Counted from the first letter of the stretch, positions 1 to 12,073 are shown. The stretch: DNA of 64,000 nucleotides from Sorex araneus (GCF_027595985.1 NC_073303.1:184059470-184123469), one strand, 5' to 3'. The notes: generated by a model from the sequence alone, not told the origin. Numbers and translations: made by a program.

Positions 1-330
1 GCACCAAGTAAAATGTGATTGGAGATCCCCTCTCAGGAAGAGAGACACGTGCTGAAAGTAGACTAGAGACTGAACATGAGGGCCACTCAATACCCCTATT
101 GCATACCACAAAACCCAAAAGGAGAGAGAGAGAGAGAACAAATTGGAATGCCCTGCCACAGAGGCGGGGTGGGGTGGAGGGTGGGAGGAATACTGGGTTC
201 ATTGGTGGTGGAGAATGGACACTGGTGGAGGGATGGGCTCTTGAACATTGCATGAGGGAAAAATAAGCATGAAAATATGTGAATCTATAACTATACCCTC
301 ACTGTTACTCGCTAATTAAAAAATAAATAG
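1..330 (+). repeat. LINE-type 3' end with A-rich tail
   Basis: A short (GA)n run at 120-137 is followed by a G-rich stretch (GGTGGGGTGGAGGG), a segment reading TTGGTGGTGGAGAATGG, and an AT-rich end with AATTAAAAAATAAAT. The same order recurs at 10810-10990 and 33303-33555 and, inverted, at 30610-30790, so this is a dispersed family. I infer an L1 3' UTR because of the A-rich terminus. The left end lies outside the window. Confidence 0.55.
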
Positions 331-2069
331 ATTAAAAATTCCCTATGATAAATATTAGGGAAACCATTCTTTTCTGCTAAACATGAAATATAAAGAATGG
401 TCCCAAAGATAAAGAATGGACTCAGAATTTGTACTAGCTATTGTCCTGGAATCATTAATTATTCTGCAGTGTTTAGTCTTAAACTGACATTGACAAAGAT
501 TTGCACTCTTTGCCTCCCCCAACCCACCCCAGCACCTCTCGAAATTAAAAAGCTGCTAATTTGAGTGAGAAAAAGACTAATTTCGAAAAATATGTTAGAA
601 TTGTACGCTCTTATAAGAGTTATTAGGTTTGCATTGTTTTGATCTTTAATATTTCTTTTTCAATTAAGCAGGTATGAAAATAAATGAATAATTGAGTCAA
701 ATATTTAAGATTATTCTTTTATCACCTCAATTTTCTTTGGCATCAATAATCTATTAGAAGCATATTAAAAGGAAGAGGTTAAGGAGCAATAATACATTTC
801 TTCTATAAGCCTAATCTGTTTTATATCACAATGTATGTTGAAAATTTATATTATAGTTCAGAGAGAGATGAAATATTAATATAGTAACAGTGAGCATCGG
901 GATAGACATATTTAATAGAAAATATCATTTAGCTATGACATCCACAGAGAACTGAAGAGAAGAAAGAAGAACCTGTTCATATTGACTCTAGAAAATTAAC
1001 TCTGGTAACTAATCATACTTTTCAAGGATTTCAGACCCTGAGAGAAAGTGATGCAGATGACACAGAAAGTTGGTTTGATTTGCACAGGCAGTGATCTCTA
1101 GTGGGAAGTGGAGAATTTCAGGACAAATGGTGTTAACTAAGTAGGAATATGTGGAAGGGAGAAAGGAGAAAGAATATCACACATTTCTTAAAGTATTTTT
1201 AAGGTGAAACTGGGCAAAACCATGGCAAGGCCATGACTGCAAGTTATGTTTTCAAAGAAGAGTGACACTTGCGATCATTCTAGAGTCAAAACATGCTTAA
1301 ATATTGATAGGAAGAAATAAGCATTAAAAGAAGTGACCGAAAATTCAGGGAAAAAAAATGAGTAGCATGAGGTCTTTGATGAGTCAATGATAAATGCCGT
1401 TCAAGTGTCAGAATTTGGATTTTAGTATGGGAGAGAATTTTTCTTGACATTATAAGAAAACAAGGCAATATCAAATGAACATTTGATCCATTCTTGGCTA
1501 CAGCATAGGGCAATGAAGTGATTTCTGTCTTATACCACTTTCTTTTTTTCTATATATAGGGAGCAATTCTGAAAGTATGCTTTTAGGACAGATGTCATGA
1601 AGAGAAATAGATTTGTCAATATTGCTAAAGACAAACAATAGCAAATGAATTGAGACTGACTGGACAGAAAAACAATGAGATTAGAGTTTTAGCGAAGATA
1701 TTGTGTTTTCTCAGGCCCTCTGTTTGCTACTCTAACCTTCCAATTGAGAACAAAACTCTGGTAGATATCCTTAGTGCTTTCGTGGAACCAGAAGCAGATT
1801 CCCTTTCCTGCCAGCCATGTTCCTACAGCCTCCACAACACTTCTGACCACTATCATTTCTGTAGCATCCGAAATGTTCTGCTTATTTCTCCAGTCCAACT
1901 CCACAGGCCCTGAAGTGCACAGGTGTACACATGGTGATAAAAAAAAGCCACTCAACACACTTCACACAGCACACCTCACACAGCACAAACCTTTTGTCAC
2001 TGGGTGAAGGCAAGCAGGAAAGAAATAAAAGCAACATCTATATTAATCCCTCAAAGACTCCTAGGGTAA
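331..2069. other. Unique AT-rich intergenic DNA
   Basis: No long open frame, splice-flanked exon or recognised repeat was seen. Short open frames at 1650-1960 on both strands have no recognisable domain. Confidence 0.5.
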
Positions 2070-2070
2070 G

Positions 2071-2321
2071 AGGGTGTCTGTCACTATCATCCCATTGCCC
2101 ATAGATTTGCTCGAGCGAGCACCAGTAACGTACCCATTGTGAGACTCCTTGTTACTGTTTTGGCATATCAAATACATCACGGGGAGCTTGCCAGGCTCTG
2201 CTGTGCAGGCGGGATACTCTCGGTAGCTTGCTGCCCTCTCCGAGAGGGGCAGAGGAATCGAGCCTGGGTCGGCTGCATGCAAGGCAAGCCCCCTAGCCGC
2301 TGTGCTATCGCTCCAACCCAG
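2071..2321 (-). repeat. Shrew tRNA-derived SINE, long-body type
   Basis: Read on the minus strand: tRNA-like head (2321 downward), a body with two copies of a GAGCCTGGCAAGCTACC-like motif, a GATATGCCAAAAACAG-like motif, then a TTACTGGTGC/CGAGCAAATC end and an ACAGTG-type tail instead of poly(A). Nearly full length. Confidence 0.85.
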
Positions 2322-3230
2322 GGTAGGGTGGCTAACTGCAATTAACCTTTGGCACAGTGGGAGCTCACCAAACACTTGGGCAAATGGTGTGTAAATCCAC
2401 CAAGAGCATGAGTAGAAGCAAACAGAATAGATAGCTCTACCAGTACCAACCAGCTCTCTAACATCTGGAAAAGTTACCTCAGTGACAACATGTAGAGGAT
2501 TTTTAATGAGTTCAAAAAAATGATGGTACAAGTAGTCAGCAAAGCACAAAAAAGAATGACAACTGAAATGAGAAACTATAATCAGAAGCGATTATGGTAG
2601 GTGATTTAAAAAAAAAGTTTTCTGACTTGTATAAAATAGTCAGATATTTTTGTTTAAATTAGGTATAGATTTATAAAGAAATATGCATAAACAATTTAAC
2701 TTTGCTTCAATAGGTAATTATATTCCATATGTGTCCAGGAAACTGGTAATTTTATCAAAGTACAAAGATGTAAGGAACTAAAATATATTTAAAAATATTA
2801 AATGATTTTATGTCTGTCAAAGTTTTCTGTTCTTTCCTTTGATAGAAACTAAATTTAATTCTCCTTTTTTTTAGCTTTGGTTTACTTAGAAGAAATTAGT
2901 AGCAATATTATTATCCAACCTATGATATACATAGTTTCTAAAAATAATTACAAACCTAGACAAGGGTACTGGTAGAAGTATATTAATGCACTCTAAACAA
3001 ATGGAAAGCAGTTTTTCAAAACTTATTTTACCTACTTTCTCATGTTGTTAATGGACAAACAGATCAATTAAGATAATTAAAGTTTCTATTACAGTAATAA
3101 CACTGTTGTAATTTTTTGTAAAGGGTTAAAAGAAGCATTTTGATAAGGAAAACGAGGGGATTGAAAATGCTGCAAATTGCTTTTGCTTATAAAGGATAAA
3201 ATGAAAAAAAGAGAAAATAGCTTGTGAAGG
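2322..3230. other. Unique AT-rich intergenic DNA
   Basis: Homopolymer-rich AT sequence with no gene or recognisable repeat. Confidence 0.45.
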
Positions 3231-3231
3231 A

Positions 3232-3241
3232 CATCATCATT

Positions 3242-3292
<51 letters not shown>
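3232..3292. repeat. (ATC)n microsatellite
   Basis: About 20 ATC triplets with one interruption. It abuts the 3' end of the inverted composite SINE that follows. Other copies (49148-49161, 59848-59862) end in shorter GAT/ATC runs, so this is the expanded tail of the retroposon rather than an independent repeat. Confidence 0.9.
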
Positions 3293-3294
<2 letters not shown>

Positions 3295-3918
3295 GTTGAT
3301 CATCGATTTTCTCGAGCAGTCTTAGTAACGTCTCCATTCGTCCCAGACCTGAGATTTTAGAAGCCTCTCTTTACTCATTCTTCCCAACGGTGCCACATTA
3401 GAGGCTCTTTCAGGGTCAGGGGAATGAGACCCATCATTGTTACTGGTTTTGGCATATGAATACACCATGGAGAGCTTGCCAGGCTCTCCCATGTGGGTAG
3501 CTTGCCAGGTTCTCTGAGAGGGAGAACAAGGCTATAAGATGAGCTTGGTTTTGTAGTCTCTGGATATTGGCCATTGATGGGATTACACAGCACCAGGGGC
3601 AGTTTCTGACTGTGACTGCCTAGCTACTGGAAAATGGGGGATCTGGACTGAAGGGTCCCATTCCTGATCTGAGCAGACTTGGAGATCTCAGTCCCAGGTC
3701 CCGCACACCTGGATTCCTCTGCCGGTTCCTTCATGTGTGAGGCTTGTCCGAACGTGTGGGAAGGGGCCTTGAGCATGGCTGTGACAGGGTTCCGGAGGTC
3801 TTCGGCTGCCCAGGGCACTGCTCGTGGCAGGGAGCGAAACTCAACTCACGCCCTCCAAGGGGCCCTCGTGAGGACAGCCAAGAGTGGGGGCAAGAGACTC
3901 TGCCTTTGTAGGACATAG
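3293..3918 (-). repeat. Long composite SINE (shrew)
   Basis: The minus strand carries a long body: GACCTCCGGAACCC-like and CACACATGAAGG-like motifs, then a CCAGAGACTATAAAAC-like segment, a GAGAACCTGGCAAGCTACC segment, a CCCTGAAAGAGCCTC segment and the TCTCGAGAAAATCGATG end. The same order is seen at 20009-20835, 32500-33035 and 48590-49165, which defines a dispersed family of about 600-800 bp sharing its 3' third with the ordinary SINE. Confidence 0.8.
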
Positions 3919-3999
3919 TTTGAACAATTTGAAGTATATTATTAGTTTCAGAGAAAATAATAGTATTTAAGTAGTGTTATATTTTAATTCCATGTTAAG

Positions 4000-4165
4000 G
4001 GTCAGAGAGATCATACAGTGGTAGAGGACTTGCCTTGCACACAGTGGGCCTGGGTTCAATCCCCTGTACCATCTATGTTTCCAAGCCTTGCCAGGAATAA
4101 TCCCTGAGTGCAGAGGCAGGAGTAAGCCCTAAGCACCTCTGAGTAAGGTGCCAAACCTAAACAAA
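4000..4165 (+). repeat. Short shrew SINE
   Basis: Diverged head (GGGTCAGAGAGATCATACAG), TTGCCTTGCA B-box region, then GCCAGGAATAATCCCTGAGTGC and an A-rich end. This short type lacks the ACAGTG-tailed body. Confidence 0.75.
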
Positions 4166-4688
4166 ACAAAAGTCCTTGGTAAGTTACTAAGAGAAAGAGG
4201 TGAAATCCTCAATATTAATAATTTTCAAAATTTCAATAATATTATTTTTTTATTCTTCAATACTATTTTATATTCCACTCCTCATTCCTTACATTACTGT
4301 TGTGTCAATCAATCATTTCTTATGCAATGGTTGATTGCAATTTTCCCCTCTTATACTCTAGCCCACTTACTTTCCAAAAGTAACACATTTTTGTTTGGTT
4401 TTAACATACTTGCTTGTATTCTCCTGTATATTGAGATTAAAAGGCTCCAGAATGAAATACAACAACCTTCACATCTTTCCCTCTTACTGTGGTGGGAAGG
4501 TGATTGTTGGTGCAATTGGTGTTTAAATATTCTCTCTAATGAACTATTGTGAACTGCTTTATGAAAATAAAATATATAAAAATTGAAAAATAAATATCAT
4601 ACATGGAACATAACAAATTAAAAATATGTTGGAAAACTATAGAAAACTGTAAAAGAAAACAGGCAACATAATTTAGTCTATATTTTTG

Positions 4689-4868
4689 TTGTTTTATTTT
4701 GCTTTTGACTTTTGGGTCAGACCTGGTAGTATTCAGGGCTCACTCCTGGCTCTGAGTTCAAACATCACATTTGTTCTGGGGGCAGAAACTATTTAAGGTA
4801 CTGGTGAATGAATTCAGGTTGGGACACAAAGCAAGTCCATTAACCACTGTACTATATCTCCAGCCCTG
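4689..4868 (-). repeat. Short shrew SINE, diverged
   Basis: T-rich start, TTTTGGGTCAGACCTGG, GGCTCACTCCTGGCTC and the complement of the tRNA head (ATATCTCCAGCCC) at the right end. Old copy. Confidence 0.7.
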
Positions 4869-5794
4869 GACCCACATTTATTTTAAATAATAATGAAATT
4901 ATGTAATGATAAATTTCAAATTCAGCAAAGGTGAACGAAATGATTGACTTGCTTTATATTAAAAAATGGCTATTAGCTAAGAGAAGAGAGTTCACAATTA
5001 AAGAAAATAGCAGAAAAGAAAATGTAGAAATAGAGATGAATGTGTCAGAAGGGTTAACACTGGATGAAGAGCCTAAATTTGCCTAAATATTTCTTACATG
5101 AGAGATTAAGAGAAATATATTGGGGTGCCTCTTAGGGTTATCTTTTAAAGTGATCATAGAAACAATGTCTTTACGTCAGGTAAGTAAAAACACATTCAAT
5201 TACACTTGGAGAGAAAATAATTCTATGTAATAAACCTGAAGCTTTGTTTTAACTCTTGGCTTCATTAAAAATTAAAATTGAAATTGTACTTCACCTCAAC
5301 AGACTCTGGCTTTCTTGTTTATAATACAGAGTGAGTGATATGAGCTAAATGGTACTTTGACAATCTTAAATTAACATATAACTTGTCCAAGACTTTAAAA
5401 TTCCAATTAAGTTATTTCTTTCCAGCATGCAACCAAGTTTTAAGCTAAAGTCTAGTATTTTCACAGTAGGTCTAATGTAGTAGCTCTTAAATACAACAAG
5501 CTCCTCCACCATCCTGCTGGCTTTTAATGGTATGTCTTGGTGGTAAATTAGTTCCAGTAGCATAATTCTTTTTGCTCTTGGCCTTTTTGCTGACATCAAG
5601 TCTTTCAAAACTCTTGGAAATAAAGAAGTCCATTTAAAGAGTTCTACAGATTTTTGGTGTTTATATTGACTTAATTTGGAAACTAGAGCCTTAGCAACCT
5701 AATGGCTAAAGCTGCAGAGCTGTCACGTGGACCATTATGAGATTCACAGTATATGACACTTTCACACTTTTTAATTTTATTATTATTATTATTA
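4869..5794. other. Unique AT-rich DNA; possible small retrocopy
   Basis: The minus strand at about 5460-5640 has a basic, Lys-rich reading frame, but I recognise no family and see no clear poly(A) end. A (TTA)n run lies at 5776-5795. No gene is called. Confidence 0.35.
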
Positions 5795-5893
5795 TTTTAT
5801 TTTGCTTTTTGGGTTGCACCTGGTGATGTATAGGGGTTACTCCTGACTTTGTACTCAGGAATTACTCCTGGCAGTGCTCAGGGGACTATATGG
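5795..5893 (-). repeat. Short shrew SINE, left half of a split copy
   Basis: TTTTTGGGTTGCACCTGGTG through CAGTGCTCAGGGGACTATATGG. The remainder resumes at 7764 after an LTR-element insertion. ATATGG is present on both sides (5888-5893 and 7764-7769). Confidence 0.9.
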
Positions 5894-6604
5894 TGTATAA
5901 AAATAAAAAGAAAAGGCGCGGGCGAGGGAAGGGACGCCTCACCGCACCGAGCCAGGCACAGGGCCTAGGGCAGCAGCTGTCTCTCCCGCCACCCGAGTTC
6001 GGTAGCCTCCAGCCACTTCCCCCACCCCGGGGAGGTTGATGGCGAAGATGTGGCAGGCGAAGGAAGGAACGGAGCCATGATGGTTGGTCTCACTTGCAGT
6101 TTATTCCAGTCTTCCCTCTATACACTCTCCATCCTCTCTATCCTTTCCGCGCCTATACACTTTCCCCCCCCCTCACCTTCTCTCCAAACCCCTTTTATTG
6201 ATCATGGCCCTTCCAAAGGGCGCAATACATTGACGTCACCAAAAGCACCAAAAGATCTTACAGGAAGAACATTGAGGCAACATAATTCTCTTGTATCTGC
6301 AGGCCTGCTAATCTAGGCCCCCGGAAAGAAGATACAAAAACAAAAGGGAAGCCTTCTTTGGGCTGAAAGCACTTGGATTTACATCCCAAAGACCAGGCCA
6401 GGCTGCAGCAAGAAATCTACATGTCAATTACAAACTAGACAGCACCTGAAATTTACATCCCAAAGACTAGGCTGGGCCAGAGCCTGGAATCTACAAAGTC
6501 AAATCAAACCTGGCTAGCCCCTTAGATCTGCGGGGGTCAAAGATCAGCTAGGTTTCTGTGACAAAACTTCAGAAGGCAGCTGGAAAAGGGGAAATATTCC
6601 AACA
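5894..6604 (-). repeat. LTR of element C
   Basis: About 711 bp, TG...CA bounded. The minus strand has an AATAAA signal (TTTATT at 6101-6106), a CAATAAAAGG TATA-like box near 6192 and a GC-rich U5-like end at 5915-6050. Confidence 0.65.
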
Positions 6605-6622
6605 TCTCCCCCCTTTTTGTTT
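6605..6622 (-). other. Polypurine tract of element C
   Basis: The minus strand reads AAACAAAAAGGGGGGAGA immediately upstream of the TGTTGGA start of the LTR, the normal position of the plus-strand primer. Confidence 0.65.
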
Positions 6623-7763
6623 AGAACAGATTTTAACCATAAAATAAAATGCTAGGCACAAAAAGTTCAATAACACTAGCAGAACACCTATTCTCTAGGA
6701 CAGATAGGCTTTCAGCAGGACCCATCCAAGGATGAAATCCCAAGGTTGTGTTTCTCCTCTCCTTGTCAGACAAACATATAAGCATTCACAATATTAATCA
6801 TTTTGTATGGGCATAGCAAGAGATGCATTAAACTTTTAGAATTGCTCTCCGGGGGTCACCTCGATCTCAGACTACAGCGCTCAGGCCAGATTAGTCTTTC
6901 CTAGCCCTAGCAGGGCCCTGTCTCGTCGTTGCTTTTGGATCATGACATGACACCCTATGACCAAGCTCTTAACATATAGTTAAGCATTAGGCGCTTTGGC
7001 CAGGCCCATCTCGATGCCAGGGTAGCACACAACTTACCGCTTGCCCTGGGTCCTTCTTCGTCCCACGTTGGGACCCTGCCTTTTAAAGGGCTAGGAACTG
7101 AGGGCAACCAAGGCTACAGTCAAGAAAGCAGATGCCCGGGAATTAATAATATTCAAAGCCAATTAAATCCCAATTGCAAAGGCATAATATTAAATGTCTT
7201 CCTTTGTCCATACAAAAAGAAATGGCTATAAACTAAACTATTCAAAAGACAGGAAGAGAGGAGAAAGACAATATCTCACTCATACATATAAAATCATAGA
7301 TTTAACTCATCAAAAATACTTTGCCATATAACTGAAAACCCAATACCAGAAGAATAGTTATTACAGGTACTATGAATTTACAAATCCATTATTCTAACTG
7401 TCCATATATATATTATATGCTAACAAATGATTTTTAACATTATCCCATGAAAATTCAGTCATATTTTACAGCATGAGTGTTATACAAAATAAAGCATAAT
7501 TCTAATCTACAGGAAATCAAAAGGGCGTACAAGCTAAAACAGAAAGAGTTAAATTTCTGTTAAAATACATCAGGTTAAAAATCCAAATTAAAATGATGCA
7601 GTAAGAAAAAATCTATTGCATCCATACACTGATTATCTTTAAATTGCCATACCAGGCTTATTTCTACTCTTTTGACTGTATGAACATAACTTTGATGGGT
7701 GTGGCCGATATACCTAAGCTCCTAGTGGCAAGGGGAGGAAGGACGAACCAATGATATCCAACA

Positions 7764-7842
7764 ATATGGGATCCTGGGAATCAAACCTAGGTTGGCCACG
7801 TGCAAGGCAAACACCCTACCAGCTGTGCTATCGCTCCAACTC
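7764..7842 (-). repeat. Short shrew SINE, right half of the split copy
   Basis: Resumes with ATATGGGATCCTGGGAATC and ends with the complement of the tRNA head (GTGCTATCGCTCCAAC). Joined to 5795-5893 it forms one normal SINE. Confidence 0.9.
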
Positions 7843-8132
7843 CTTTTTCATTTTTCTTTTTTTTTTTTTTTGCTCATGCTTTTTAAAACTACTGTAGCTC
7901 TATAATATATTTTTGAGTTAGACTAAATATGTATGTATTGGTACCTGTTGTTTTAAACCAGTCTTTCATGCACATAGTGTGCACAGAACTAGTGTGGACC
8001 TCAAATACAGTTTTATAGTTAGTCTTTTTTTGGGATTAAATGCAAGAAATTGCATAAGTAAAACCTTTATGAGGAAAGGTAATGCCAGTGGTATGGCCAC
8101 TATAATTGTAGAAACAAAATTAGAATTTGAAC

Positions 8133-8284
8133 TAGGGGCTAGAGTTATAGTATAGTTGATAAGGTACTTGCCTTGCTCGCATCTTACTTAGCTCAACCTT
8201 CAGCACCACACATGGTTCCCCAGGCCTGGGAAGGAGTGATCCCAGAACACTGCTGGGTTTGGTTGCCCAAAACAGAAACAAAAT
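8133..8284 (+). repeat. Short shrew SINE, diverged
   Basis: GGGCTAGAGTTATAGTATAG head, TTGCCTTGCTCGCA, then GGAGTGATCCCAGAACACTG and an A-rich end. Confidence 0.7.
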
Positions 8285-9525
8285 AAAAGCAAATGTACTC
8301 TTAAGAGAGAGATTTGGTAGTTTTTGTATCTCTGAGACTAGTTTCTACCTTTTGAGTTAAATGATCTCAACACATTGTTTTAAATAAAATGATGGACCAT
8401 GTGAATGATTCTATATAAATATGCAGAGAAAATTGGGAAAATGTTTGAAGTTATGATACATTATAAGAAAATATATTCCTCCCCTCTCTAAAACTCACAC
8501 TATCACAAGGAACCATTAAGCTTTATAAACACAGCAAAGAGAATTTAAATTGTTCTCTTTGGAAGGTTTGGAAAAGAGAAGCTTTAAGTCAAGATTGAGA
8601 AAACTTCTTGGAGGAAGGATAAAGACTTAAAATTTTCTAAAAATAAGTATGGCCAATCCATGTCTTAGAAAATGAGAGATGTATTTTCTTAAAGTCACTG
8701 TTTCTTGAACAGTTTAATATATAGTTTTAATGAAGTAATGTGATATGGGTACAACAGTACTAAAAGTTATATCAATTTAAAAATGACACTGAAGTGCTTA
8801 AAATTTCTACCACTGTTGCTATGTCACCTCTTCCATTCTTCGTTTGCTTCACCCCTCCCCCAAGTACTTAATAATCTGAGTTTTTAATCTAATGCTAAGG
8901 TTTTCTCATTTCAAATATCTATTCCCATCTTTTGTCTCTCTTTATTCCACAGATAGTGAAATTATCTAGTATGTCCCCACGTCTGATTTATTCCCTATCT
9001 CACAGGAAAACAACAATTAATTTAAATTGAATTAAGAGTCTCAAGATTAAACTATGATTCATAAAATAAGTTTAGGGAAACGTAGGCTGAACTTCAAGAT
9101 ATGTATCTCAGAGGTGTCTTCAATGATTTATTTCAATGTCAAAGATAACAATAACAACAAACAGAAAACAACCCAAAACAACAAAATAGTAGTACCTTAA
9201 ACTGAAAAGATTTTGCATGGCAAACACAAAATGACACTCTACTGAGTGGGAGAAATATATGCACACAATGCATCAGATATGGTGTTAATGTCCTATTATA
9301 CATAAAACATTCACAACATTCAACAACAAAACAATCAACATTCCTATAAAATGGGGAGAGATAAGCAAACACACCCCTTAAATGTTTTTCTTTTTTCAGT
9401 TCCTGATGAGTTTTCTCTCTTTTTTTCATTAGTGAATCACCGTGAGGGTACTGTTACAGATTTACACATTTTCATGCTTGTGTTTCCATCATTCATACAA
9501 ATGGCATTAATAGTAAAACATGTTT
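8285..9525. other. Unique AT-rich intergenic DNA
   Basis: No gene or clear repeat seen. The open frame at 9139-9429 (minus) has no recognisable motif. Confidence 0.45.
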
Positions 9526-9693
9526 AGGATTTGGACAGTACAGTGGGTAGGCACTGACCCTGCACTGGCTGATCAGATTCAATCCCCAGCATCTCATATG
9601 GTCCCCTGAGCACTGCCAGGAGTAACTTTTAAGTGTAGAGCAAGGAGTAAACTTGATCATTGCCAGATGTGGCACCTAACCCAGAAAAAAAAA
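9526..9693 (+). repeat. Short shrew SINE
   Basis: GGACAGTACAGTGGGTAGGC head, CATATGGTCCCCTGAGCACTG, CCAGGAGTAAC and a poly(A)-like end. Confidence 0.8.
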
Positions 9694-9719
9694 TAATACT
9701 TTTAAAATATAAAGCATAA

Positions 9720-10990
9720 AATATAAAAAATCTTTTTCTGCCGCCGCGCGAGCTCGACCCTGGAGACAACTGAACTCCTTTGGACACGAGCAGCGCCCCC
9801 AAAATCCCTCCAAACTGTGTGATCAGAGCTACTGGCCCCTGGGCCTCCAGAGGGGCACGGTTCTTCTCTCCAGGCTTCTCCATCATAGGAGCACCACAAA
9901 AGGGAAGTAAAAGATTGCTGTGATGCAATTACCAAAAGAATTTTCCCTGGATTTCATATGGAAATCCCAAACCGCTCGGCTACTGTCGTAGCCACACGAC
10001 CTAATATCTCCTGATTGTCAGCAACGTGAAAAGGTTCCTTTTTAGCAGATCTTACTGTGGGGGGAAACTCCAAATAATAGTACCGTGTTTTTTGTTGAAA
10101 TATTGAAGGTAATCAAAGTAGCAGCTATTTCTTTAGACTGTGAAGTAAGCCAAAGCCCCACACCGGCTGAGGTGAGGAAATATCCTTCTTTCTTGATTCT
10201 TTTCCCTTCTCTGGGAGAAACTCGGTGTGGTGTCCACCATATTATGAAGTCTATTAATCAGGCACAAACTTAGAGGCACCGGAATGGGAGAGGAAAAAAA
10301 GAAACAAACTATATACTTTGAACAGCGGGGCGCTTGGGAAGTCTCGGGCCAATACCAGCGCATGCTCCGCTGAGACTCGACCCGGGTGGCCACACTTTGA
10401 GTGGCCGAGATGTTGCTGATCAACCAGAATCCGGAGCCTAACTAGACTACTTCCGGTCCCAGAAACTACTTGTAGCCATGTCTCTAGACTGAACTAAGCT
10501 ATAGCCCCACGCCGGCCGAGGACTGGAAATATCCTTTTTTCTTGTAGGGCGGCGTGGTGTCAGCCATAAGATGAGGACTATTCATTAAGCAGGCACGAAC
10601 TTGGTGGCGTGGGAAGGAGGGGGGAAAAACTCTATGTACTTGAAACAACGGGACTTCATATCTCTCCAGTTTCAGCAATGGAAAACTAATTATCAAATGT
10701 TGCATGGGCAGTAGGGCTATCTTTCTTGGGGGAAAAATCCAACAATAGTGAATGTTGTGTTGAAATATGGAATGTAATCAAGGTAAAGTGAAAATGAAGT
10801 GAAATTTATCAACTAAGCAGTCAGGGATGAGGGGTGGGGGGCGGGGGGTGGGAGGTATACTGGGGTCTTTGGTGGTGGAATATGGGCACAGGTGAAGGGA
10901 TGGGTGTTTGAGCATTGTATAACTGAGACATAAACCTGAGAACTTTGTAACTTTCCACATGGTGATTCAATAAAAAATAAATTAAAAATA
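9720..10990 (+). mobile_element. Candidate non-LTR retroposon with duplicated internal unit
   Basis: The block opens with CpG-containing sequence (CTGCCGCCGCGCGAGCTCGA) that stands out from its AT-rich surroundings. It contains two diverged copies of an internal module (about 10137-10350 and 10490-10680) plus two copies of a flanking module (about 10050-10125 and 10720-10790). It ends with the G-rich/A-tailed 3' segment seen at 1-330. A CpG-rich start, repeated internal units and a 3' A-tail resemble an L1 5' UTR joined to an L1 3' end with the coding part missing. No ORF1 or ORF2 protein was seen inside. Confidence 0.5.
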
Positions 10991-10999
10991 TATATATAA

Positions 11000-12070
11000 A
11001 ATATGAAATATAAAACAAAAAACCCACAAACCAATCAAATTCTAGGATGGAACACATGTAGTATAAATTGCTTACACTTGTGGCAAATACCAGAAGTAAC
11101 CAAAAATGGTTCAAATAAATTGAGGTTTTATTATCTCACATATTAAGATGTCTGAACAGAGACAATTTTCTGTAGTTTTCACCTTTGCTATTCTGTCCAG
11201 TTCTGATCTTAAAGTGACAATGAGCTTTCTATATTGAATATGAGTGCTTTACGTGTCAAAGGGAAAAGGTTAAGGTTTTTCCTGTGGATTAATAAAAATG
11301 AGACATTTTATTTTTATTTTAAAAGTCTATTCATAGCATCGCCTAATGAAACTGATTATATATATTTATTTTATATCTTGCAATGTGACTTACTTGTTAA
11401 TAAGTTTTTTAAAAGCTCTATATTTTGAAGAGCACTTAGAATATAAAATCATGTCCCATGAAGATGAGTTTCTTAAGTTTTGTGAGGGAGTTGGTGGAAT
11501 GCAACAAAAATGAATAAAAACAAAATGCAAAACAGTTTTGTATTTTGAAATGCTTACAGATAAACAGTTTGGAGTTTATCTGTTGGTAAACTCTTTTGTA
11601 TTCTCCTTTTCAGAAGTATTGAGAAATAAGTAGTTCTGTATTGTTTGCTGCTATTTTCTAATCTTAGCATTTGAAGATGTGATTTATTCATTTTCTGTTT
11701 TGTTTTTTTATTTTTTGCTTGCTCTTAAGTGATCTTTTTTCAACCTTGCATGCTTTTTCTTTATAAACTTTTTCTGTTTTGCTTTAAAGACCTTATTTTC
11801 TATCTTATTCCTAAGTATGGATTTTTTTTTAAATTTTCTGGCTGTTAACTGCTTTAGTCATTCCCTCTACTTCATTATCTTTTTCTGGATTTTAATTTAA
11901 TGTTATATTTAGTTCTGGCCTCATTGTTAAATATTTTTCTCACAGTTTATAACTTTTTTAAAGAATCTAGATAGTTTTTTTAAGTTTTTCCTAGTCATAT
12001 CCATTATTCTGTATCTAATAATTCTGTGTAATATTTGAAAATTCTGCTATTTGAAGTTAGAATATCTTTA
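11000..12070. other. Unique T-rich intergenic DNA
   Basis: Strongly pyrimidine-rich from 11580 to 12060. No gene found. Confidence 0.45.
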
Positions 12071-12073
12071 AAA

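Larger units (their letters stand above)
5894..7763 (-). mobile_element. LTR retroelement C, rearranged, inserted in a SINE
   Basis: The 1870-bp insert starts TG and ends CA on the plus strand and is flanked by a perfect 6-bp duplication, ATATGG, as expected of class-II (ERVK-like) integration. At the left lies an LTR-like block; next to it the minus strand has a purine tract directly before TGTTGGA. The right end also begins TGTTGGA on the minus strand, but the sequence then diverges from the left LTR, so the 5' LTR is deleted or replaced. The interior has no retroviral reading frame. A GGTAAGT donor-like site lies at about 7035-7045 (minus), just beyond a CCCAACGTGGGAC motif resembling a lysine-tRNA primer site. 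Alternative: one long solo LTR. Confidence 0.7.

Noticed and set aside
3232..3292. CRISPR-like short tandem structure
   Set aside because: Simple trinucleotide repeat in a mammalian retroposon tail; no spacers.
3089..3337. Poly-aspartate frame
   Set aside because: Translation of the (ATC)n repeat on the minus strand.
5366..5608. Basic 80-codon minus-strand frame
   Set aside because: A second frame in the same place also looks protein-like, but neither matches a family I know, and no poly(A) or duplication supports a retrocopy.
7050..7085. CCCAACGTGGGAC as a lysine-1,2 primer site of element C
   Set aside because: Only about two thirds of the site matches and no LTR end precedes it, so it is mentioned but not annotated as a primer site.
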